In this document: in pieces, positions 52,008-61,399 of the stretch | Numbering within the stretch: position 1 is the first letter of the stretch | How the letters are laid out: each line of letters starts with the position of its first letter | From: Sulfitobacter sp. | GTDB lineage: Bacteria > Pseudomonadota > Alphaproteobacteria > Rhodobacterales > Rhodobacteraceae | Length of the DNA: 64,000 bases | Direction: 5' to 3' | NCBI GenBank assembly: GCA_029252045.1 | Contig: JAQXCD010000036.1 | Location: 1-64,000, forward strand | Translations under genes and position numbers: made by a program | The notes under the pieces: generated by a model | Database searches by the model: none | What the model was told of the DNA's origin: nothing | Seen by the model: the letters and a program-made list of their open reading frames with translations, nothing else

Positions 52008-53681
52008 GCAACCTTTGCATTGAATAAGAAGGGGTCGGCAGTTGCGATAACTTCCAGCCCCTATTCTTTTTGAGCCCCCCTTTGGCGACGCCGTCAATGC
52101 AGGGGTCGCATAAATGAGCGTCGGACCCTCTGCGTCAAAGGCTGCGCGGACGGCTGCCTGAAACTCCTCGATGCTCTGCGGCTTCTCGGCACGGGCGCCA
52201 AAGGCCTCGGCCAGTTTGCAAAAATCGGGGTTGCGGGCAATCACAGCGTTGGGGGCGATTTGGGCACGCACCATGCTATCCTCGATCTCGCCCAGTTTGC
52301 CATTGTCCCACAGGATAATCGGCAGGCTCAGCCCCAGCTCTACAGCAACACCCAACTCCTGCATGGTATAGTGAAAGCCGTAATCGCCTATGATCGCCAG
52401 TGTTGGCGCACCTTTGCGGGCAATCGCGCCCCCGATGGCGGCAGGTGTCGCATAGCCCAGCGTGCCAAACCCGTAGGGATGGTGCCAATGTGCAGGCGCA
52501 GGCATGTCCCAGACCTCCTTCGCCACATAGGCGAATTGGGTCATGTCGGAATAGATCATTGTGCCTTCGGGAAGGGCTGCGCGCAAAGCGTCACAGAGCG
52601 GCACAATGCCCGGACGCTCCGCGTCGACCTCTGCCCGCCAATGCGCGCGTGTCCTGGCCACATCAGCAGCCTGCCAACCCGCCGCAGGCGTGCCGCCTTC
52701 CACACCCTCCACCAGCGCCTCCAGAAACAAACCTGCGTCCATCTGCACCGGCAGCTCCGCGCGCTGCGGATCGCTGAGCACTTCGGCGTCAATGTCCACA
52801 CGGATCATCGGGGCCGTATGACCCAAATGGGCGCGCCAGATGTCGACCTCGGCCAGTTCGGAGCCCACTACAACCACCAGATCGGCACTGGCGACGATGC
52901 CCGCACTGTCTGGCCGCGCAAGGGCCGCGCCAAAAAACAACGGATCATCCGGAGCCATAATCCCGCGACCCGCATAGGTGACAAAGCTTGCCGCCCCCAA
53001 CGCGGACACGACCGCACGCGCAGCGGGAGCCGTCTTTGCAGCACCGCCGCCGAAGATGAACAGCGGCTTTTTCGCAGCCTTGATCCGGTCGATGTATCCC
53101 GAAAGGTCAGCACGCAGATGCTGTTCAGGCTCGGCCGGAACAACAGGCACCGCCGCTGGCTCGGCCATCGCCTGGAGCTGTGCAATAGGTACCTGAATAT
53201 GTTTGCTCCGCGGGCGCGCGCTGGCGAATTCCTGCATCGCACGATCTACCAACCCGTAGGCCGCCTGCGCGCTATGGGCGGTGTGCGACCAGTCGGTCAC
53301 CGTACCCGCCGCAATCTCCTGATCCTTCATCTGGTGCAGCTGGCCGCGCCGCGCCGCTGTCTCGTCCAGACAGCTGGAGATCACCAGCACCGGCACAGAA
53401 TCGCTATAAGCCTGACCCATCGGCGTCATCACATTGCACAGGCCCGGGCCTGTGATCACATAGGCCACCCCCGGCTTGCCTGAGGCACGCGCATAGCCGT
53501 CTGCCATAAAGCCCGCGCCCTGCTCGTGACGGGCCAGCACATGGGTAATGCCTGCCTCTTCGATGCCGCGGTACATTTCCTGATTGTGCACGCCCGGAAT
53601 TCCGAAAATCACATCCACCCCGCGCGCCTTGAGCATATGGGAAATTTGCGCGCCCAGCGGACGGGTGACTTGGTCAGACAT
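51933..53681 (-). CDS. Thiamine pyrophosphate-dependent enzyme (acetolactate synthase-like; possibly a 2-oxoacid decarboxylase)
   Basis: VIFGIPGVHNQEMYRGIEEAGITHVLARHEQGAGFMADGYARASGKPGV; GDYGFHYTMQELGVAVELGLSLPIILWDN TPP motif. The last ~45 aa look non-homologous. Confidence 0.85.
   Translation of the reverse strand: MSDQVTRPLGAQISHMLKARGVDVIFGIPGVHNQEMYRGIEEAGITHVLARHEQGAGFMADGYARASGKPGVAYVITGPGLCNVMTPMGQAYSDSVPVLVISSCLDETAARRGQLHQMKDQEIAAGTVTDWSHTAHSAQAAYGLVDRAMQEFASARPRSKHIQVPIAQLQAMAEPAAVPVVPAEPEQHLRADLSGYIDRIKAAKKPLFIFGGGAAKTAPAARAVVSALGAASFVTYAGRGIMAPDDPLFFGAALARPDSAGIVASADLVVVVGSELAEVDIWRAHLGHTAPMIRVDIDAEVLSDPQRAELPVQMDAGLFLEALVEGVEGGTPAAGWQAADVARTRAHWRAEVDAERPGIVPLCDALRAALPEGTMIYSDMTQFAYVAKEVWDMPAPAHWHHPYGFGTLGYATPAAIGGAIARKGAPTLAIIGDYGFHYTMQELGVAVELGLSLPIILWDNGKLGEIEDSMVRAQIAPNAVIARNPDFCKLAEAFGARAEKPQSIEEFQAAVRAAFDAEGPTLIYATPALTASPKGGSKRIGAGSYRNCRPLLIQCKGCLLPAADQYSHAAGLLGQLERGQAG
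52027..52071 (+). terminator. Probable intrinsic terminator of the SPOR/protease-like gene
   Basis: AAGAAGGGG ... CCCCTATTCTTTTT with T5 run just after the stop at 52007; lies inside the convergent minus-strand ORF. Confidence 0.5.
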
Positions 53682-55126
53682 CAGGCTCTCCAGAATTTAA
53701 CGGTAAAGAGGACGTAAACCATCATCAACTCCAGACGCCCGACCAGCATGGCAAGGGTCAGGATCCATTTGGCGGCGTCGTTGAGCGGGGCGAAGTTGCC
53801 GGCAGGGCCGATGATATCTCCCAGACCGGGGCCGACGTTGGCAACAGCCGTTGCGGCGCCGGATACAGAGGTAATAAAGTCCAACCCCGTCATGGACAAA
53901 GCAACCGAGACAACACCTAACGTGAGGACGAAAAACATGAAGAATGTCATCACCGACGCCAGTACTTCCTCGCTGACGGGCCTGCCGTCATAGCGGGGTG
54001 TAAAGATACCATGTGGCGACCGGATGCGCCGCAGCTGTGCGCGGATGGAGGCAAACAACAACTGATAGCGGAAGACCTTGACCGAACACGCCGTTGAGCC
54101 CGCGCAGCCCCCGATCAGGCCCATAAAGAAGAACAGTGCAATGGCGAAACTGCCCCATTGCATATAATCGACAGAGGCAAAGCCCGTGCCGGAGATGATG
54201 GACGTGACGTTGAACAGTGCTTCGCGAATGGCCTGTTCGTTGCTCATGTGGACGCCCTCTTCCAGCAGCACCACCAGCAGCAGTACCAAAACCGCAATGG
54301 TCAGGATGAACCCGCGCACTTGTGGATCACGGCGCAGGGCGACAGGGTTGCCGTTGACCAGCTGGACGTAGCGCACAAACGGCAAGGCCGCGAGGATCAT
54401 AAAGACCGCGGCCACATACTCCATCGGGCCTGCAAACGTCGCAAATGACGCGTCATAGTTGGCAAAGCCCCCTGTGGAAATTGTGGTCATCGCATGTGCT
54501 GTCGCGTCAAACACGCTCATCCCCAGATAGAGATAGGCCATCGCACAGACCAAGGTGAACAGAACGTAGAGGCCGGAAATCTGGGTGGCAATCTGGCCCG
54601 CTCGCGGCAGGATCTTACCCAGCGTGTCAAAGCTCTCGGATCTGAAAATCTGCATGCCGCCAACACGGAGCTCGGGCAGGAACACCATGGCTACAACGAT
54701 GATACCGATGCCGCCGAGCCATTGCAGGATCGCCCGCCAAATCAACAGCCCCTTGGGCAATGTATCAAGGCCCGTGAACACAGTGGAGCCTGTCGTGGTC
54801 AGGCCTGACATCGCCTCGAACACGGCGTCCACCGCACGCGCGTCTGTCTCGCCCAGCATAAACGGGATGGCGCCAAACAGGGGCAAAGCCACCCAGACAG
54901 TTGTCGTCAGCAAGAAGGTCTGCTGGATCGTCAGCCCCTCGCGGACGCCATTGGCGCAGGCAAGAGCCATCGCAGTCCCACCCAGTATCGTGATGATGCC
55001 GCTTTGCAGGAACACGTGCCATTGGCCACGGCCTTCGGCGATATCCACCAGCAAAGGCACCAGCATGGCTGCCCCAAGTACGGCCACCAAAAGGCCAATC
55101 ACATATCCAACGGGGCGCACGTCCAT
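53681..55126 (-). CDS. trkH: TrkH family potassium uptake protein
   Basis: FEAMSGLTTTGSTVFTGLDTLPKGLLIWRAILQWLGGIGIIV, AMTTISTGGFANYDASFA, GGCAGSTACSVKVFR. Confidence 0.94.
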   Translation of the reverse strand: MDVRPVGYVIGLLVAVLGAAMLVPLLVDIAEGRGQWHVFLQSGIITILGGTAMALACANGVREGLTIQQTFLLTTTVWVALPLFGAIPFMLGETDARAVDAVFEAMSGLTTTGSTVFTGLDTLPKGLLIWRAILQWLGGIGIIVVAMVFLPELRVGGMQIFRSESFDTLGKILPRAGQIATQISGLYVLFTLVCAMAYLYLGMSVFDATAHAMTTISTGGFANYDASFATFAGPMEYVAAVFMILAALPFVRYVQLVNGNPVALRRDPQVRGFILTIAVLVLLLVVLLEEGVHMSNEQAIREALFNVTSIISGTGFASVDYMQWGSFAIALFFFMGLIGGCAGSTACSVKVFRYQLLFASIRAQLRRIRSPHGIFTPRYDGRPVSEEVLASVMTFFMFFVLTLGVVSVALSMTGLDFITSVSGAATAVANVGPGLGDIIGPAGNFAPLNDAAKWILTLAMLVGRLELMMVYVLFTVKFWRA

Positions 55127-55194
55127 GGACGCAGGGTTGGCGCGCCCGCGCGCCCGTGTCAAGCAGCGGCGTGCGAACAAGGGCCCCAAAACGC

Positions 55195-55242
55195 AAAAGA
55201 CCCGCCACCGCGTTCCCTATGGGTGCCGGTGGCGGGTCTTTT
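55195..55242. terminator. Bidirectional intrinsic terminator
   Basis: AAAAGACCCGCCACCG ... CGGTGGCGGGTCTTTT between the trkH and DUF1127 genes. Confidence 0.88.
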
Positions 55243-55259
55243 CAACGGCCTGCTACGCC

Positions 55260-55538
55260 TCAGGCGTAAAAGAGGTCCCGAAAGACATGGTGTGCAATCA
55301 TGTCGCGCTTGATGCCCATGCGCGCCAGCTCTTCGTCAGATTTAGCTTGTAATGCTTCAACCTGATGTACGCGTGAGGAAGCCTCGGCCGCTTTCATCAT
55401 ACTGGTCCAGATACCACCAAAGAATGAGCCGACAAAGCGCAAGACACCGCGAGCGATTGAAAGCGGCAGCGCTGCTATGTTGGTGCCGGGGTCTGTTGCA
55501 CCGGCTGGAAATTGTTCGGATGTGTTTTGGTAGGTCAT
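55260..55538 (-). CDS. DUF1127 domain-containing protein
   Basis: C-terminal motif ALQAKSDEELARMGIKRDMIAHHVFRDLFYA. Confidence 0.85.
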   Translation of the reverse strand: MTYQNTSEQFPAGATDPGTNIAALPLSIARGVLRFVGSFFGGIWTSMMKAAEASSRVHQVEALQAKSDEELARMGIKRDMIAHHVFRDLFYA

Positions 55539-55679
55539 ATCGGATGCCTCGGTATATTTTGTTCAGCTCGGGATCATTCCCTTTCCTCAAAACTAGGCCA
55601 TGCTGCAGCGCAGCACTACCGCCAATAATGCATAGCCGCCCCCCACTTTCTGCATCTGCAGCATTGATCACAAATGCAA

Positions 55680-55706
55680 AACACCACCCGTTTGAGGGGT
55701 GGTGTT
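55680..55706 (-). terminator. Rho-independent terminator after folE2
   Basis: Minus strand AACACCACCCCTCAAACGGGTGGTGTTTTG. Confidence 0.75.
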
Positions 55707-55736
55707 CTGACTGTTTACCGTCTGTCGACGTCGGGC

Positions 55737-56831
55737 CTAGCCGACGTGGAACAATGTATTGAACAGTTTGGGGTCCAGACTTGCCTGAGCAAACGTTGGC
55801 CCCTCCGTTAGCACACTCACTGCGTCATGGCTGTGAAGGCTTTCTTGATGGCTGGCAATAACGCGGAAATCGGAAATCCGCGCATCTGCCAACAGCTGCT
55901 CGCAGAACAGGCGCGCAGCATCCTCGACAAAAATCGGGTTTGCGGCGTTCAGCTCGGCAAATGCCTGCTCGTCTTCACGTTTGACCATCACTTGCGTCTC
56001 TGTGGGGACTGCGCGGCGGCACGCTTCGATCAGGTCTTCGAACCACAGGCAATCGGCCCCCTGCTCCAACAGGACGGACACCCGTGCGACCGAGCGTTGG
56101 GAATGCGGCGTTGCCAGCTGGTTGCGCGTGGCGCGTGCATGCTCTGACAACTCCAGAGAGCAGGGGCAGGTGCTGGAATAGACGTAATCGAGGTGGATGA
56201 TCCGTTGGCGCACACCCGCATGCTCCACCAGTTCAAGCGCCAGATCGTAATACTGATACCCTTCCAGACCCGACCGCAGACTGGAGATTTTCATCGGAAA
56301 GGAAAACCGCATCTGGATACGCGCGTCAAAGCTCTCCAGATCGGTGATGTAGTCGTCCAGTGCCGCCTCGACGACCTTAAAGCTGAACGTGCTTTCTGCG
56401 TGTTTATAGAAACTGCGCATGATGCGGGACATGTTGATGCCCTTTTTGTCCGCCTCAAGGCTTACAGTTCCTGTCACAGATGTCTCGAGCGTCAGCGGGT
56501 CGTTGTCGCGGGTTTCAAACCGGACAGGCAGGCGAAAGTTCGAGATGCCCACATGCTGGATTTTCTGCTTTGCACCTTTGATCAGGCTAGAGGGACCGTT
56601 TTGCAGGTCCGGCAGGCTGTCCTTATACTCCGGCTCAATCTCGAAATCGGCTGGATACTCGCGCTTGAACAGCGGATAGGCTTCGCCTCCCGCCAGCATT
56701 TTGGACACAGCAGGGTCCAGCGTGGCAATCTCTGCCGCATCGGCATTCGCAGCCCATGCGCGCAGTGTCTCCAGCGCCTCTTCGGCTGCGATACGGTCAG
56801 GTGTTGGCATAATCGGCGTTGCAATATTCAT
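55737..56831 (-). CDS. folE2: GTP cyclohydrolase FolE2 (type IB)
   Basis: KQKIQHVGISNFRLPVRFETRDN...VSLEADKKGINMSRIMRSFY...YSSTCPCSLELSEHARATRNQLATPHSQRSVARVSV. Confidence 0.95.
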   Translation of the reverse strand: MNIATPIMPTPDRIAAEEALETLRAWAANADAAEIATLDPAVSKMLAGGEAYPLFKREYPADFEIEPEYKDSLPDLQNGPSSLIKGAKQKIQHVGISNFRLPVRFETRDNDPLTLETSVTGTVSLEADKKGINMSRIMRSFYKHAESTFSFKVVEAALDDYITDLESFDARIQMRFSFPMKISSLRSGLEGYQYYDLALELVEHAGVRQRIIHLDYVYSSTCPCSLELSEHARATRNQLATPHSQRSVARVSVLLEQGADCLWFEDLIEACRRAVPTETQVMVKREDEQAFAELNAANPIFVEDAARLFCEQLLADARISDFRVIASHQESLHSHDAVSVLTEGPTFAQASLDPKLFNTLFHVG

Positions 56832-56988
56832 CAAACAGGCCCCCATCAGTCAGAAACCTTATGTAGGCGTCCGGAAACAGATTGCCAAAAATTTCTTTCA
56901 GGCGCAGGGGGAATAACGCCACCCTACCCTTAATTTGCGCCACACGGCCCTAGTTTGTGCTGCAACGCCCTATTTACGCGACCCAAAT

Positions 56989-58173
56989 TTATTTCGCGCC
57001 ATCCAGCGCTTGCAGCACATCCGCAATCAGATCGGCGCTGTCTTCCAGACCAATGCTGACACGCACCAATCCCTGCGTGATGCCGAGAGAGGCCTTTTTC
57101 GCATCGGGCAGACGTTGGTGTGTTGTAGTGGCCGGATGGGTCAGGATGGTTTTTGCATCCCCCAGATTGTTGGAGATGATCCCGATTTGTAGGGCATTCA
57201 GGAATTTGAACGCGCCTTCCTTGCCACCTTTGACATCCAGTGCCAGCACCGTGCCGCCCGCGCCCATCTGGCGCTGCACCAGCGCGTGCTGGGGGTGCGC
57301 CGCAAGGCCGGGATAGATCACAGCATTCAGTACCGGGTGCCCCTCAACCGCCTGTGCCACGGCCTGAGCGGAAGCCGCCTGTGCGCGCACGCGCAGGCCC
57401 ATTGTCTCTAATCCTTTGAGCATGACCCAAGCCGTAAACGGCGACATCGAACCGCCAGTATGCTTCATATAGGGCTCAACCGTTTTGCGGATGATCTCTT
57501 TGCTACCAAGGATCACACCGCCAAGGGTACGCCCCTGCCCGTCAATATGTTTGGTCGCGGAATAGATCACAACATCTGCACCCTGCGCAAAGGCGCGGGA
57601 ATAAACAGGGGTGGCAAAGACGTTATCAATCAGCACCTTGGCACCTTTGGCATGGGCCAGTTTACAAACGCCTTCAATATCAATCACTTCCAGCGTCGGG
57701 TTCGAGATCGACTCGAAAAAAATCACTTTGGTGTCGTCGCGGATGGCGGCCTGCCACTGTGCCAGATCGGTGCCGTCGACAAAGGTCACCTCAACACCAA
57801 AGCGGCCCAGAATATCCTCAAGCACATAGAGGCAAGAGCCGAACAGCGCGCGGGCAGAGACCACATGATCCCCCGCTTTCAGCATCGACGTCAGCGCACC
57901 AGAGACTGCCGCCATGCCGGAGGCCGTGGCAAAGGCATCTTCTGCCCCTTCAAGGGCTGCAATCCGCTCCTCGAACATCTTGACGGTCGGGTTGCCGTAG
58001 CGCGCATAGATGAATTCATCCTCGCCGCTTGAAATAAACCGCTGCTCTGCATGCTCGGCGCTGTCATAGACAAAGCCCTGCGTCAGAAAAATCGCTTCGG
58101 AGACCTCGCCGTACTGGCTACGGCGCGTGCCTGCGTGAACTGCTTTGGTGGATGGTTTCCAGTCGTTGCTCAT
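56989..58173 (-). CDS. metZ: O-succinylhomoserine sulfhydrylase
   Basis: MSNDWKPSTKAVHAGTRRSQYGEVSEAIFLTQGFVYDSAEHAEQRF...IYSATKHIDGQGRTLGGVI (PLP lysine). An in-frame ATG exists upstream at 58254. Confidence 0.93.
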   Translation of the reverse strand: MSNDWKPSTKAVHAGTRRSQYGEVSEAIFLTQGFVYDSAEHAEQRFISSGEDEFIYARYGNPTVKMFEERIAALEGAEDAFATASGMAAVSGALTSMLKAGDHVVSARALFGSCLYVLEDILGRFGVEVTFVDGTDLAQWQAAIRDDTKVIFFESISNPTLEVIDIEGVCKLAHAKGAKVLIDNVFATPVYSRAFAQGADVVIYSATKHIDGQGRTLGGVILGSKEIIRKTVEPYMKHTGGSMSPFTAWVMLKGLETMGLRVRAQAASAQAVAQAVEGHPVLNAVIYPGLAAHPQHALVQRQMGAGGTVLALDVKGGKEGAFKFLNALQIGIISNNLGDAKTILTHPATTTHQRLPDAKKASLGITQGLVRVSIGLEDSADLIADVLQALDGAK

Positions 58174-58212
58174 CTCAAATATCCTCTGCGCACCTGTCAA
58201 AGGGTCAGGCAC

Positions 58213-58247
58213 AAAAAAAACCCCAAACGCGGTCAAGCGAAAGGGGG
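58213..58247 (-). terminator. Intrinsic terminator/attenuator in the metZ leader
   Basis: Minus strand GCCCCCTTTCGCTTGACCGCGTTTGGGGTTTTTTTT: CCCC/GGGG and CGC/GCG pairing with internal loop, followed by U8. Confidence 0.65.
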
Positions 58248-58259
58248 CTTTCATCCTGA

Positions 58260-58328
58260 CCTTTTAGCGGAATATTTTCAACACTTTGCCTTCTATCGAT
58301 ATCAACATTGATCGAAAGCGAAGTGTTT
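58260..58328 (-). ncRNA. Candidate SAM-II/SAM-V-like riboswitch in the metZ leader
   Basis: Minus strand AAACACUUCGCUUUCGAUCAAUGUUGAUAUCGAUAGAAGGCAAAGUGUUGAAAAUAUUCCGCUAAAAGG: P1 AACACUU/AAGUGUU, possible pseudoknot UUUC/GAAA, terminal GCUAAAAGG next to an ATG. The canonical UUGCA motif is not seen. Confidence 0.5.
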
Positions 58329-58458
58329 TGTGGCCCGCAATCCGGTAACAAATCGCCACGTTTTTGGATTAGGTCATCAGCGCCTCTGCGTCAAGCGCGC
58401 CCTCGCCGCAGGTGCATCCTGTGAAAGCGGGGCCAAACGCCTTGTTTTGCGGCAGACG

Positions 58459-59076
58459 CTATGCGTCGGGCTTCTCCGCCTCTTCTTCAATCACAAAAGG
58501 TTGAAGCCGGGTGAACTGCCACATCAGGAAGCCCATCAGTGCCAGTGGAAAGCCGAACGTCTCGATTTTGACCCACGCGTCCGTGGACATGGTGCGCCAG
58601 ACAAATTCGTTCGCGACAGCCAGCCCCACAAAGGCAGCCGTCAGCCGTTTGGTCAAAATCATCCAGCCCTCGTGCTGCATGGGCATCATATCCGCCATCA
58701 CAAATTCGAGCCACGAACGCCCCCGCGCCAGCCCCACCGCAAGGATCAGCGCCAGAAGGCCGTAGACAATGCTGGTCTTCATCTTGAAGAAGCGCTCATC
58801 ATTGAACCACGCTGTCAGCCCCCCGAAAAAGATCACCATAAAAGCCGTGAACATCTGCATCCGGCTCAGCTTGCCTGTCAGCGCCCACAGGACGGCCATG
58901 GCCACCAACAGGATCGGGACAAACACCAGCGTGGCCACAATAAATCCGGAATATTCGGTCCCGCCCAGAGTGAAGACATCCTCCTGGATCCGGGTGTAGA
59001 GCACAAAAAACGCCAGCGTCGGGCCCAGTTCCAGCACTTGTTTCAGGATGGGGTTTATCTCGCGGGTGTCCGCCAT
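58459..59076 (-). CDS. Inner membrane-spanning protein YciB / septation protein A family
   Basis: NPILKQVLELGPTLAFFVLYTR...MQMFTAFMVIFFGGLTAWFNDERFFKMKTSIVYGLLALIL...TKRLTAAFVGLAVANEFVWRTMSTDAWVKIETFGFP. Confidence 0.92.
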   Translation of the reverse strand: MADTREINPILKQVLELGPTLAFFVLYTRIQEDVFTLGGTEYSGFIVATLVFVPILLVAMAVLWALTGKLSRMQMFTAFMVIFFGGLTAWFNDERFFKMKTSIVYGLLALILAVGLARGRSWLEFVMADMMPMQHEGWMILTKRLTAAFVGLAVANEFVWRTMSTDAWVKIETFGFPLALMGFLMWQFTRLQPFVIEEEAEKPDA

Positions 59077-59078
59077 GT

Positions 59079-59981
59079 TCAGCCTCCGAATTCCACAATT
59101 ACGGCCCCGAGTGCGATCAGCGCCATCAGCGCCACGCGGCGAGGGCCGACCGTTTCTTTGAGTATCAGCCAGCCGATCAGGGCCGCAAATACTGTTGATG
59201 TCTCTCTCAAGATGGCCGCTTCGCCGACCTTATCAAGGCGTGTCGCCATCATGATCGACCCGAAGCTGAGAAAAGCGACGATACCACCAAAAACGCCACG
59301 TTGCATCAGCGGTCCCAGATCGGGCGGATTGTCCATCCGCTGCCAGCGGCGGTACGCAAGAATGGGGAACAGAAACCCGTCGATCATAAAGAACCACGCC
59401 AGAAACGTGAATGGGTTGGCTGTGGCGCGGATGCCGTAGGCGTCATAGGTGGTATAGAGCGCCACCAGAAGGCCCGTCAGGACCGCCAGACCCAGCGCCA
59501 GTTTCAACGTCTCGCGCGCGGTTTCAAGGTAGAGCAGGTTATAAATCGCCAGCCCGAAGATTCCGCCCACCAGCACCAGCACGCCCAGCCATTGGGTCAC
59601 GTTAAAGGCCTCGCCAAAAATGAAATAGGCGCCGATCACGGTGAACAGCGGACCGGTGCCGCGCACAACCGGATAGACAACCGTATAGGCGCCTTTGGTA
59701 TAGGCGGCGGCCTGAAGGAATTTATAGAGGCAGTGGATCACCCAGGCGCCCGCAAAAATCGGCCACATATGCGGTTCGGGCCAAGGCACCACAAACAAGG
59801 CAAAGGGGGCCGCCATCAGACAATAGCAACCGTCAATCGCGCCGCGTGTCATCCACGGGTCATGCCGGCCCTTTTGCAATGCCCCAAAGACGGCGTGCAA
59901 AAACGCCGCCATAAGGGCAAGAACCAAAGCAAGGTTGTGGCCCGTCTCGGTGCCCTCGATCGAGAGCAACCATTCAGTCAC
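59079..59981 (-). CDS. DMT superfamily (EamA-like) transporter
   Basis: About 10 TM segments; YTVVYPVVRGTGPLFTVIGAYFIFGEAFNVTQWLGVLVLVGGI. Confidence 0.85.
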   Translation of the reverse strand: MTEWLLSIEGTETGHNLALVLALMAAFLHAVFGALQKGRHDPWMTRGAIDGCYCLMAAPFALFVVPWPEPHMWPIFAGAWVIHCLYKFLQAAAYTKGAYTVVYPVVRGTGPLFTVIGAYFIFGEAFNVTQWLGVLVLVGGIFGLAIYNLLYLETARETLKLALGLAVLTGLLVALYTTYDAYGIRATANPFTFLAWFFMIDGFLFPILAYRRWQRMDNPPDLGPLMQRGVFGGIVAFLSFGSIMMATRLDKVGEAAILRETSTVFAALIGWLILKETVGPRRVALMALIALGAVIVEFGG

Positions 59982-59994
59982 GGATGTGGCCCAA

Positions 59995-61293
59995 CTAGCG
60001 GTCCAAACCTGTCAGGGCATCTGCAAACTCTTGTGGATCAAAGGCTTGCAGATCGTCTATCTGCTCACCTACGCCAATCGCATGGATCGGCAGACCGAAT
60101 TTATCCGCCAGCGCCACCAGCACACCGCCTTTGGCCGTGCCGTCAAGTTTGGTCATCACAAGGCCGGATACGTCCGAGATTTCCTGAAACACCTTCACCT
60201 GATTGATCGCATTCTGGCCCGTGGTCGCATCCAGCACCAACAATGTGTTGTGCGGCGCGTCGGGGTCTTTCTTGCGGATCACACGCACGATCTTGGCCAA
60301 CTCCTCCATCAGATCGCCGCGGTTTTGCAAACGGCCCGCCGTGTCGATCATCAGCAAATCGGCGCCATCGGCCTCAGCGCGCACCATGGCGTCAAAGGCA
60401 AGGCTAGCGGGGTCACTGCCCTGCGGGGCAGTCAGTACCGGCACCCCTGCCCGTTCACCCCAAACCTGCAACTGCTCGACAGCGGCTGCGCGGAAAGTAT
60501 CGCCTGCGGCAATCACCACCTTTTTACCCGCGCCTTTGAACTGGCTGGCCAGCTTGCCGATTGTCGTGGTCTTGCCTGATCCGTTCACACCAACCACCAG
60601 CACCACCTGCGGTGTCTTGGCATAGAGCGGCAGTGGCTTGGCGACAGGTTCCATGATCCGCGCGATTTCGTCGCTCATCAGGGTTTTGATTTCGTGCACG
60701 GACAGCTTTTTGCCCAAACGCCCTTCGGCCATGTTTGCCGTCACGCGCAGGGCCGTATCTACGCCCATATCAGAGGCAATCAACAGCTCTTCCAACTGCT
60801 CCAGCATCGCGTCGTCCAGCACACGGCGGACAACCTCCGCGTCTGCACCGCGCCCCATCAGGCGGTCAAGAATACCGCGTTTGAGGGGGGCTGGCTTTGG
60901 CGCCTCATCAAGAACGGGCACAGCAGGAGTGATGGTTGTGCGCAAAAGCTCTGCTGGCGGTGGCGTTGCCTCAGCAGCCTTTGCAGCATCCTCTTGAGCT
61001 TTCGCAGCTGCCGCCTGCGCCTCTTTGGCTTTTGCCTCGGCCTTTTCGCGGTCTTGCAGCTCACGCTCACTGCGCGCGCGCCCTAGCGCAGCCTCCTGCG
61101 CATCCGCTTCCGCCCGTGCAACTTTCGGATCAAGCGCTTCAGGCTCTGATACAGCAGGCGCAGGGGTTTCAATGACCGGACCTGAGTCAGCCGCTTCTAC
61201 CTGACCGCCATCGCTGACAATCGCTTCCAGCCCTTCGTCAATCTTGGACGAGGAATTGAACAGACGGTCTTTGAGTTTTTTGAAAAACGCCAC
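59995..61293 (-). CDS. ftsY: Signal recognition particle receptor FtsY
   Basis: VVLVVGVNGSGKTTTIGKLASQFK, AAGDTFRAAAVEQLQVWGERAGVPV, DTAGRLQNRGDLMEEL, TKLDGTAKGG. GTG start at 61293 (VAFFKKLKDRLF) fits best. Confidence 0.96.
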   Translation of the reverse strand: MAFFKKLKDRLFNSSSKIDEGLEAIVSDGGQVEAADSGPVIETPAPAVSEPEALDPKVARAEADAQEAALGRARSERELQDREKAEAKAKEAQAAAAKAQEDAAKAAEATPPPAELLRTTITPAVPVLDEAPKPAPLKRGILDRLMGRGADAEVVRRVLDDAMLEQLEELLIASDMGVDTALRVTANMAEGRLGKKLSVHEIKTLMSDEIARIMEPVAKPLPLYAKTPQVVLVVGVNGSGKTTTIGKLASQFKGAGKKVVIAAGDTFRAAAVEQLQVWGERAGVPVLTAPQGSDPASLAFDAMVRAEADGADLLMIDTAGRLQNRGDLMEELAKIVRVIRKKDPDAPHNTLLVLDATTGQNAINQVKVFQEISDVSGLVMTKLDGTAKGGVLVALADKFGLPIHAIGVGEQIDDLQAFDPQEFADALTGLDR

Positions 61294-61399
61294 GCGTGAA
61301 GGTCTCCGGCTTGTGCTTCCCCCCTGATCTAACCCTTCACAGCAGCGGATGGAAGGGTGTGCGATTGACAAGACAGCGCCGGCACGCCACGTACAGCCT

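Noticed and set aside
58330-59439. 369-aa plus-strand ORF opposite the yciB and DMT genes
   Set aside because: Antisense across two supported genes; its sequence is a His/Gln/Arg-rich shadow.
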